A stretch of DNA of 5,958 bases from NCBI GenBank assembly GCA_026710225.1, contig JAPORI010000221.1:1-5958 (forward strand), written 5' to 3'. Positions 1 to 5,958 of this stretch are shown piece after piece (positions within the stretch are counted from its first letter, which is position 1; each line of letters begins with the position of its first letter). The notes under the pieces are model-generated. The model searched no databases and had not been told where the DNA came from. It worked only from the letters and a program-made list of their open reading frames with translations. The stretch comes from Betaproteobacteria bacterium (GTDB lineage Bacteria; Pseudomonadota; Gammaproteobacteria; Tethybacterales; Tethybacteraceae). The position numbers and the translations under genes were made by a program.

Positions 1-314
1 GAAATGGGCGATTTGCCAATAGATTTTCCCGATCGATCTATCTTGAAACCCAGAAAATAAAGTTAAAGAAAACAAACGAAGAGCGGTCGCAGGAATTTGC
101 GCGATAGACTGGAAAAAAAATATCCCCGACAGGGGAAGAAGAAAGAACCGAACTAACAAGGAAAAGACACTCGGCATCGTTCAAGACGAAAGTGCCCAAG
201 GTAGCGCCCGAGAAAGCCACAGCACAGCGGAACTGACGCAACAGTACCAGATACGCCTGACCGCACCCCCAAATCCGCCCCGCCTCACCACCCCCCATTA
301 AAATCACCCCTCCG
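1..314. other. Upstream region of thrS, no supported gene
   Basis: This stretch differs from the rest of the window: it is rich in A and G on the + strand, contains an eight-A run at 113-120, and turns C-rich just before thrS (about 261-313). An open frame from the left edge to a TAA at 58-60 could be the last 19 codons of an upstream + strand gene, but a second frame is open to 107 as well, so neither can be preferred. An 86-89 codon frame on the - strand (307 down to 38) has no recognisable product. For thrS expression I see no good -35/-10 pair. TAAAAT at 299-304 matches five of six bases of the -10 consensus but lacks a -35 partner. A GATCGATC palindrome lies at 31-38. No tRNA-like fold or known riboswitch was recognised. 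Confidence 0.6.
113..136 (-). terminator. Possible intrinsic terminator, - strand
   Basis: Read on the - strand, TCCCC (136-132) and GGGGA (127-123) form a five-base-pair, mostly GC stem around a four-base loop. The stem is followed by TA and then eight T residues (120-113). A GC stem followed by a T run is the form of a Rho-independent terminator, although five base pairs is short. It would stop transcription running leftward, away from thrS. No convincing - strand gene lies just upstream of it, so its client is unknown. It may be a chance structure, or it may end an antisense or spurious transcript. Read on the + strand, the A run precedes the hairpin, so it cannot terminate in that direction. 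Confidence 0.3.
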
Positions 315-2270
315 ATGGCTCAAATAACCGTACAACTACCCGACGGCGCATCCCGGCAACTGGCGAGCGGCGCCACCCCCGCCGAACTGGCGGCGCTGAT
401 CGCCCCGTCGCTGGCCAAGCGCACCGTCGCCGCCCGGGTCGATGACCGGCTGGTCGACGCCGACTGGCCGCTGCAAAACAACTGCCGGGTTGAACTGATC
501 GAACGCAAGGCTCCCGAGGCGCTTGAGCTGATCCGCCACGATCTGGCTCATGTCCTCGCCCAGGCGGTGCTCGAACTGTTTCCCGCCGCCCGGCCGACCA
601 TCGGGCCGGTGATCAAGGACGGCTTCTACTACGATTTCGACTGTCCCGAACCGTTCACCAGCGACGACCTGCAACGGATTGAAAAGCGCATGAGCCAGAT
701 CGTCGATGAGGGCATTCCCCTGCAACGGGAGAGCTGGACTCGGGCTGATGCCCGCGCCTTTTATCAAGAGCGCGGCGAGCGCTTCAAGGTCGAACTGCTC
801 GATGCGATCCCGGAAGGTGAGCCGATCACCATGTATCGGCAGGGCGAGTTCATCGATTTGTGCCGGGGGCCGCACATGCCAACCACCAGGCACGCCGGCA
901 AGGCCTTCAAGCTCACCCGGGTCGCCGGCAGCTACTGGCGCGGCGATTCCTCCCAGCCGCAGTTGCAGCGCATCTACGGCACCGCCTGGCACTCCCCTGC
1001 GCAGCTGGCCGAACATCTGCAAATGATTAGCGAGGCCGAGCGGCGCGATCACCGCAAGGTCGGGGTGGCGCTCGGGCTGTTTCACATATCCGACGACGCG
1101 CCCGGATCGGTGTTCTGGCACGATCGGGGTCTTACTCTCTACCGGCTGGTCGAGGACTACATGCGGGCGCGCCAGCGCGCCGCCGGCTACACCGAGGTGC
1201 GCACCCCGCAGCTGGTTGACCGCAGCCTGTGGGAGAAGTCCGGGCACTGGGCGAAGTTCGGCGAGCACATGTATCTGGTCGAGAACCGCGACGGGATTGC
1301 CGAGTTCGCCGCCGAGGAGAAAAGCCGCATCTTCGGGCTTAAGCCGATGAACTGTCCCTGTCATGTGCAGATATACAAGCGCGGAGTGAAAAGCTACCGC
1401 GACTTGCCGCTGCGCATGAGCGAGTTCGGCACCTGTCATCGCTGCGAACCGACCGGCGCCCTGCACGGCCTGCTGCGGGTGCGCGCCTTCACCCAGGACG
1501 ATGCCCACATCTTCTGCACGCCCGAGCAAGTGGTTGACGAGACCGCCGCCTTCATGCGGCTGCTGGCCACCGTCTACCGCGACTTCGGCTTTACCGACTT
1601 CACCGTCAAACTGGCCGATCGACCCGCGCAGCGATCCGGCTCCGATGCAACCTGGGATACCGCCGAGGAGGCACTGAAAAGCGCGTGCAGCAAGGCCGGC
1701 ATCGACTGGCAGGCCAATCCGGGTGAAGGCGCCTTCTACGGACCCAAACTCGAATTCGTGCTGCGCGACGCGCTCGGGCGCGACTGGCAGTGCGGAACCT
1801 GGCAGGTTGACTTCGTGCTGCCCGAATCACTCGACGCCGAGTATGTCGATGCCGCGGGCGAGCGGCAGCGGCCGGTGATGCTGCACCGGGCGGTGATCGG
1901 ATCATTCGAACGCTTCATCGGCATTCTCATCGAGCACTGCGACGGCCGCCTGCCGCTGTGGCTGGCACCGGTGCAGGCGGTGGTCGCCACCGTCACCGAC
2001 GCGGCCAATACCTATGCCGATGAAGTTGCCGCAAAGCTCAGTGCGGCCGGGCTGCGGGTGGAAACCGATCTGCGCAACGAGAAGATCAGTTACAAGGTGC
2101 GCGAACACTCGGTGCAAAAGATTCCGGCAATCATCGCGGTGGGCGAACGGGATGCCAAGGCCAATACGGTTGCCGTGCGGCGATTGGGGGACAAGAGCGC
2201 GACCACCAGCGCGCTTGCCGAAGCGGTTGCGACCCTGGCCGGCCAGGCAACTGCACCGCACAGGAGTTGA
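315..2270 (+). CDS. thrS: Threonyl-tRNA synthetase
   Basis: This cytoplasmic class II enzyme activates threonine with ATP and charges tRNA-Thr. The 651 residues compare with 642 in E. coli. Domains in order are TGS (about 1-62), editing domain (about 65-225), catalytic core (about 245-540) and anticodon-binding domain (about 548-645). Editing residues are present as H75-x3-H79 and C183/H187, the site that clears mischarged serine. Zinc ligands of the active site are C347, H398 and H524, each 13 residues beyond E. coli C334, H385 and H511. Motif 2 arginine is R376. Two differences stand out: an insertion of about 11-12 residues near 323-336, just before the MNC motif, and Cys at 377 where E. 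coli has Asn. The ATG at 315 fits the TGS N-terminus of the family, and an in-frame TGA lies upstream at 258-260. No Shine-Dalgarno site is visible. The gene ends by overlapping dnaE. All expected functional residues are intact, so it should be active. Confidence 0.98.
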   Translation: MAQITVQLPDGASRQLASGATPAELAALIAPSLAKRTVAARVDDRLVDADWPLQNNCRVELIERKAPEALELIRHDLAHVLAQAVLELFPAARPTIGPVIKDGFYYDFDCPEPFTSDDLQRIEKRMSQIVDEGIPLQRESWTRADARAFYQERGERFKVELLDAIPEGEPITMYRQGEFIDLCRGPHMPTTRHAGKAFKLTRVAGSYWRGDSSQPQLQRIYGTAWHSPAQLAEHLQMISEAERRDHRKVGVALGLFHISDDAPGSVFWHDRGLTLYRLVEDYMRARQRAAGYTEVRTPQLVDRSLWEKSGHWAKFGEHMYLVENRDGIAEFAAEEKSRIFGLKPMNCPCHVQIYKRGVKSYRDLPLRMSEFGTCHRCEPTGALHGLLRVRAFTQDDAHIFCTPEQVVDETAAFMRLLATVYRDFGFTDFTVKLADRPAQRSGSDATWDTAEEALKSACSKAGIDWQANPGEGAFYGPKLEFVLRDALGRDWQCGTWQVDFVLPESLDAEYVDAAGERQRPVMLHRAVIGSFERFIGILIEHCDGRLPLWLAPVQAVVATVTDAANTYADEVAAKLSAAGLRVETDLRNEKISYKVREHSVQKIPAIIAVGERDAKANTVAVRRLGDKSATTSALAEAVATLAGQATAPHRS

Positions 2271-2272
2271 TG
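2262..2272 (+). promoter_or_regulatory. thrS/dnaE overlap with dnaE ribosome site
   Basis: The thrS stop TGA (2268-2270) shares its A with the dnaE ATG (2270-2272), giving TGATG. AGGAG at 2262-2266 lies inside the last thrS codons and would serve as the Shine-Dalgarno site, but only three bases separate it from the ATG, shorter than usual. A TTG at 2267 is in frame directly before the ATG, yet it abuts AGGAG with no spacing, so the ATG is the better start. This arrangement is typical of translational coupling, where ribosomes finishing thrS restart on dnaE. Coupling itself is inferred. Confidence 0.75.
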
Positions 2273-5200
2273 GCCAGCACGATTCAAGCGGTAAATCTTC
2301 GCTGTCACAGCGAGTATTCGCTGGCGGCCGGGATGCTGCGGCTGGCCGGCGAAGACAATGTCGGCAAGCTGGCCGCCGAACGCGGCATCGGGGCGCTGGC
2401 GCTTACCGACGACAACAACATCAGCGGCGCGAGCAAGTTCTTCACTAGCTGCCGCGCCGCCGGTGTCAAGCCGATTCTCGGCTGCCTGGTGCGGATGGCC
2501 TGGGGCGAGGAGGACAATGAATTCCGGCTCACCCTGCTGGTGCGCGATGAGGCCGGCTTTGCATCGCTGAGCCGGCTGCTCACCGCCGCCAACGAGCGCG
2601 AGGATCGGCGCGGCACCATCGACGCTTCCGGTTTGCAGCCGGCCGACTTCAATGGCCTGGCCGCAACCGCCGGCTTTGAATCCGATCTGGCCGTGGCCGT
2701 AGCCAGGAACGACCAGGGACGCGCCGCCAAGTTGGCCGAGCGCTGGCGGCAACTGCTCGGCGACTACTATTTCGTTGAACTTACCGTCGCTGATCGGCGC
2801 GGCGAAAACGCCGCCGCGACCGCGTTGGCCAGCTTTGCCGCCAGTAGCAAAATCGCGGCGGTAGCCGCCCATCCGGCCCTGTTCGCTCACCCTGACGACT
2901 TCGCCGCCCAGGAGATTCGCGCCTGCATCGCCTCCGGGCACCGGCTGGCCGATCCGAACCGGCCGCGGCTGTCTTCACCGGAGCAATACCTGCTCGACGC
3001 CCAACAGATGCAAGAGCTGTTTGCAGAGTTTCCCGGTGCGCTTGAAAACGCCTGCCAGCTGGCCGCGGCCTGCAACTGGAACTTCACCGAAGGCGGCGCC
3101 GAGCTGCCGCGACTGGCCGAGCACGACGACGCTCCCCGCTACTTGCGCGAGCTGGCCGAGCGCGGCCTGGCCGAACTTAATCTTGCCGACCGGGAAGAGT
3201 ATCGGCAGCGGCTGGCAGTCGAACTGGAAGTTATCGTCGGGCAAGGCTTTGCCGACTACTACCTGATCGTTTCCGATTTTGTCCGCTTTGCCAAGCAGCG
3301 CGCGATTGCAGTCGGCCCCGGGCGCGGTTCGGGTTCCGGATCACTGGTTGCCTACTGCCTGCACATCACCGGCATCGATCCGATCGAATACGGACTGCTG
3401 TTCGAGCGCTTCCTCAATCCGGAGCGCATCTCGATGCCGGATTTTGATATCGACTTTTGCATGGATCGGCGCGAGGAGGTGATCTCCTATGTGCGGGAGA
3501 AATACGGCGCCGACTGCGTGTCGCAGATCGCGACCTTCGGCACCCTCGGCGCCAAGGCGGTGGTGCGCGATGTGGGACGGGTGCTCGGAATGCCCTATAC
3601 CGTCTGCGACGAGATCGCCCGGCTGATTCCCGGTGAACTCAATGTCACCCTGGACAGCGCCCACCATGATGTCGATGACCTGCGCAAAAAGATTAAAGCC
3701 AGCGAAGAGCTGCAACGACTGTGGGGCTACGCAAAAGCACTCGAGGGCCTGCCGCGCAACGCCGGCACCCACGCCGGCGGGGTGCTGATCGCGCCGCGGC
3801 CGCTGGCTGAAATCTGTCCGCTGATGCATGTCGGCGACGGCGACGGCCTGGTCAGTCAGTTCGACAAGGATGATCTGGGCGCGCTCGGCCTGGTCAAGTT
3901 CGACTTCCTCGGCCTGCGCACCCTGACCATGATCGAATACGCGCTCGAAATGATCAGGGAGGCAGGCCACACCGACTTCACCATCGCCGATTTGGACCTG
4001 GCCGATCCGGCTGCCTTCAAGCTGTATCGGAAAACCGACACCATCGGCGTATTCCAGTGCGAGGCTGCCGGGATGCGCGAGGTCATGCGCCGCATGGAAC
4101 CAAACTCGCTCGAAGACATCGCCGCGCTGATCTCCTTGTATCGGCCCGGCCCGATCAAGTCGCAGATGACCGAAGACTATTTGCAGCGCCGCGCCGGCGA
4201 CAGTCCAGTCTCCTATCTGCATCCGAAGAGCCGGCCGATTCTCAAGCCGACCTACGGCACCATCGTCTTCCAGGAGCAAGTCCTGCAACTGGCCCAGCAA
4301 CTGGCCGACTTCTCGCTCGGCCAGGCCGATGTGCTGCGCAAGGCGATGGGATCGAAGAATCCGGAAACGATGGAAAAGGCGCGCAGCCAGTTCGTTGCCG
4401 GCGCCGCCAACACTCTCGGCAAGAAAAATGCCCGTGAACTGTATGATTCGATTGCCGAGTTCGCCGGCTACGCATTCAACAAGGCGCACGCGGTCGGCTA
4501 TGCGATCCTGTCGGTGCAGACCGCCTGCCTGAAGGCCAATCATCCGGTTGCCTTTTACGCGGCGCTGATGTCAACCAATTTCCAGGACCAGGATGCGCTC
4601 GCCAAGTTCGCCACCGACGCCAAGGAACACGGCATCGGCCTGCTTGCCCCGGATGTCAACCAGTCCGAGGTGCTGTTCGTCCCGGCGACCCAAAAGCGCA
4701 TTCACATCGGCCTGGCCTCGATACGCGGCGTCGGTCGCCACGCGGCCTCAGCGATCGTCGCCGCCCGGCGCGAAGGCCGCTTCACCAGCCTGGCTGACAT
4801 GTGCAACCGCACCGGTGCCGGCACGCTGAGTAGGCTTGCCTTGGAAAACCTGATTAAAGCCGGCGCCTGCGACAGCCTGATTGAAGCTGACTCTCCCGGC
4901 GCCAGCCGCAGTCTGCTTACCGCCGAGTTGCCGGCGGCTCTGTCTGAAGCCGCCCACAGCCGCGCCCATCAAAACCAGGAGGAAATGTTCGGCGGCCACC
5001 CGGACGCACCGGCTCGCCGCAGTCAGCAGGCCGTGCCCTGGCCGCAAATGAAGGTGCTCAAGGAAGAGTATCAGGCGCTGGGGATGACCGTCTCCGGGCA
5101 CTTCTTTGATGCAATCCGCTGGCTGCTGCGCGGCGATCGGGGCATCCGCCGGCTGGATGATGTTGAAGAAAAACAGGATGCCCGGATTGCCGGCTGCATT

Positions 5201-5662
5201 CTGGCGATCAAGACGCCGCCGTCGCTGCGCAAGCAGGGCATCGAACTGGTGGTGCTCGACGACGGCCAAACCCGGCGCATGATGCGCATCGACAAGGGTG
5301 CGCTCCCGGAAGGAAAGCTGCAATGCGGCGACATACTGATTTGCACCGCGCAGCTGAAAAGAAACAAGCGGCAGGAGTTGCAGTTTTACGCCAAAAAGAC
5401 CGATCGGCTGCCGGACTACTGGGTGCGGCAGTTGCGCGCGATCACTTTCCGGGTTTCGCCAGACAACATCAACGAGGTAAACAGCCGGCTGGCGTCCTGG
5501 CATTCCGGCAAGGGCGCCGTTTGTCGGGTGAGGTTCAAGATCGACGCCGATGACTGCGAAGGCGAGGTGAAACTGGAAAAGACCCGCATCCCGGACTTCG
5601 AAAGCGTATCGCTGCTCGGCGAGAAGATCGGCACGAAAAACATCGAGATGTCCTACCAGTAG
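2270..5662 (+). CDS. dnaE: DNA polymerase III alpha subunit (DnaE1 type)
   Basis: This is the catalytic subunit of the replicative DNA polymerase, working with the epsilon proofreader, beta clamp and tau loader. From the ATG it has 1130 residues, against 1160 in E. coli. The N-terminal PHP domain (about 7-270) is degenerate: RCHSEYS at 11-17 and LTDDNN at 45-50 replace the metal-binding HxH and DHGN patterns of active PHP domains. Proofreading must therefore come from a separate epsilon subunit, not seen here. The palm contains GPGRGSGSGS (349-358) and PDFDIDF (390-396), whose D393 and D395 match E. coli D401 and D403; D545 in VKFDFLGLRT is the third catalytic aspartate. Fingers motifs include MGSKNPETM (693-701) and FNKAHAVGYA (736-745). 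A helix-hairpin-helix region lies at about 810-865. QEEMF (903-907) corresponds to the E. coli clamp-binding QADMF. An OB fold follows (about 970-1043), then a C-terminal domain aligning end to end with the E. coli tau-binding region. The HAGGV motif, clamp motif and full C-terminus argue against the error-prone DnaE2/ImuC. Confidence 0.97.
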   Translation: MASTIQAVNLRCHSEYSLAAGMLRLAGEDNVGKLAAERGIGALALTDDNNISGASKFFTSCRAAGVKPILGCLVRMAWGEEDNEFRLTLLVRDEAGFASLSRLLTAANEREDRRGTIDASGLQPADFNGLAATAGFESDLAVAVARNDQGRAAKLAERWRQLLGDYYFVELTVADRRGENAAATALASFAASSKIAAVAAHPALFAHPDDFAAQEIRACIASGHRLADPNRPRLSSPEQYLLDAQQMQELFAEFPGALENACQLAAACNWNFTEGGAELPRLAEHDDAPRYLRELAERGLAELNLADREEYRQRLAVELEVIVGQGFADYYLIVSDFVRFAKQRAIAVGPGRGSGSGSLVAYCLHITGIDPIEYGLLFERFLNPERISMPDFDIDFCMDRREEVISYVREKYGADCVSQIATFGTLGAKAVVRDVGRVLGMPYTVCDEIARLIPGELNVTLDSAHHDVDDLRKKIKASEELQRLWGYAKALEGLPRNAGTHAGGVLIAPRPLAEICPLMHVGDGDGLVSQFDKDDLGALGLVKFDFLGLRTLTMIEYALEMIREAGHTDFTIADLDLADPAAFKLYRKTDTIGVFQCEAAGMREVMRRMEPNSLEDIAALISLYRPGPIKSQMTEDYLQRRAGDSPVSYLHPKSRPILKPTYGTIVFQEQVLQLAQQLADFSLGQADVLRKAMGSKNPETMEKARSQFVAGAANTLGKKNARELYDSIAEFAGYAFNKAHAVGYAILSVQTACLKANHPVAFYAALMSTNFQDQDALAKFATDAKEHGIGLLAPDVNQSEVLFVPATQKRIHIGLASIRGVGRHAASAIVAARREGRFTSLADMCNRTGAGTLSRLALENLIKAGACDSLIEADSPGASRSLLTAELPAALSEAAHSRAHQNQEEMFGGHPDAPARRSQQAVPWPQMKVLKEEYQALGMTVSGHFFDAIRWLLRGDRGIRRLDDVEEKQDARIAGCILAIKTPPSLRKQGIELVVLDDGQTRRMMRIDKGALPEGKLQCGDILICTAQLKRNKRQELQFYAKKTDRLPDYWVRQLRAITFRVSPDNINEVNSRLASWHSGKGAVCRVRFKIDADDCEGEVKLEKTRIPDFESVSLLGEKIGTKNIEMSYQ

Positions 5663-5712
5663 CAGCAGCGGCAACCGGGCAGCGGCGAGCAAAACCGGGG
5701 GCGTGTCTCAGT

Positions 5713-5733
5713 CGGCAAAGGGTGAAATTGCCG
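5713..5733. other. Intergenic hairpin between convergent genes
   Basis: CGGCAA (5713-5718) and TTGCCG (5728-5733) form a six-base-pair stem around a nine-base loop. It is the clearest inverted repeat in the 99-base gap between the ends of dnaE and the - strand gene. Neither strand carries a T run after the stem, so it does not fit an intrinsic terminator. It may block 3' exonuclease decay or assist Rho-dependent termination for one or both genes, or be chance. The rest of the gap is GC-rich, with short direct repeats of AACCGGG (5673-5679 and 5693-5699). Confidence 0.3.
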
Positions 5734-5761
5734 GGTGCCGCATGTGAAAACTGCACTTGCG

Positions 5762-5958
5762 TCAATCATCAAGCCATTGCAAAATCACCTGGGTTTTGTT
5801 GTCTTTTCTGTATGCCTCGCGGACAAACTCGATCATTTCGCGCTCACGCTGTGTTCTGGCTCGCCCCTTTCTAAAGCCGGCAACCTCGCTGGCGGGAAAA
5901 CCCAGTTTTTCCATCTCCAGGGCCAGGCCGCCGGTCATCCCCTCGTAATGACGAAGCG
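5762..5958 (-). CDS. Unidentified protein, C-terminal part (cut by window edge)
   Basis: A reading frame on the - strand enters at the right edge and stays open for 64 complete codons to a TGA (complement of 5762-5764). I do not recognise the family. The visible part is charged and looks largely helical: an EMEKLGFPASEV stretch, then a basic-acidic segment (FRKGRARTQREREM), and a hydrophobic end, VILQWLDD. No signal peptide, membrane segment or cysteine motif is visible. Codons in the first part are GC-rich and resemble the two neighbouring genes, which supports real coding. It converges on dnaE with 99 bases between the stops, so it belongs to a different transcript. The likeliest reading is the C-terminus of a longer protein. 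An internal ATG at 5936-5938, preceded by GAGG only two bases away, would allow a complete 58-residue protein; the window cannot settle this. Confidence 0.6.
   Translation of the reverse strand, partial: LRHYEGMTGGLALEMEKLGFPASEVAGFRKGRARTQREREMIEFVREAYRKDNKTQVILQWLDD

Noticed and set aside
1..60. Open frame from the left edge to TAA at 58-60, possibly the tail of an upstream gene.
   Set aside because: Only 19 codons are visible, several are rare in this GC-rich context (ATA, AGA, CGA), and another frame is open even longer (to 107). The evidence is too thin to call.
38..307. An 86-89 codon open frame on the - strand upstream of thrS, with an SD-like GGAGG near its start.
   Set aside because: Its codons are unlike the GC-rich neighbours, its product is Phe/Cys-rich without a motif, and a terminator-like hairpin with a T run lies inside it. 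The signals are kept as a low-interest finding, but the frame is not called as a gene.
336..1529. Long - strand open frame of 397 codons inside thrS.
   Set aside because: It lies opposite a clearly conserved synthetase. Long antisense frames are expected in GC-rich genes, and its product shows no recognisable domain.
2267..2269. TTG as the start codon of dnaE.
   Set aside because: It is in frame but touches AGGAG with no spacing, and the next codon is an ATG with better spacing. The ATG at 2270 was chosen.
3341..4543. Long - strand open frame of 400 codons inside dnaE.
   Set aside because: It is the antisense of the conserved polymerase core (palm and fingers) and is explained by codon composition. 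No plausible start region or domain is visible.
2270..5662. Error-prone DnaE2/ImuC instead of replicative DnaE1.
   Set aside because: The protein aligns with E. coli DnaE along its whole length, including HAGGV, VKFDFLGLRT, the QEEMF clamp motif and the C-terminal tau-binding-type domain. No imuA or imuB is adjacent.
5663..5761. Intrinsic terminator for dnaE.
   Set aside because: The only clear stem (5713-5733) has no T run on either strand, so it was listed as a hairpin and not as a terminator.

Overview
The window carries two complete housekeeping genes on the + strand, a threonyl-tRNA synthetase (thrS) and the DNA polymerase III alpha subunit (dnaE). They overlap by one base. The 3' end of a third, unrecognised gene runs convergently on the - strand at the right edge. 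I see no mobile element, CRISPR array, rRNA or tRNA.

The organism is most likely a GC-rich proteobacterium, probably gamma- or betaproteobacterial. Coding regions are about 60% GC by eye, and ThrRS aligns with the E. coli enzyme at every zinc, editing and motif 2 position. DnaE has the E. coli-type layout: degenerate PHP domain, clamp motif between the helix-hairpin-helix and OB regions, and a C-terminal tau-binding-type domain. This placement comes from remembered family features, not a search.

Layout: 1-314 is a purine-rich stretch, less GC-rich than the genes, with no gene I can support. It holds a short hairpin followed, on the - strand, by eight T residues. thrS starts at 315 with no visible Shine-Dalgarno site and ends at 2270 in a TGATG junction where dnaE begins. 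dnaE runs to 5662. A 99-base gap (5663-5761) contains one plain hairpin. The convergent partial gene occupies 5762-5958 and continues past the edge.

The two complete genes act in different processes, tRNA charging and chromosome replication. Their overlap points to one transcript and possible translational coupling, not a shared pathway. The usual proteobacterial neighbours of thrS (infC, rpmI, rplT, pheST) do not follow it here, which is the main genomic oddity. I found no convincing sign of an undescribed system; the findings are modest and mostly about gene order, expression signals and the unidentified edge gene.
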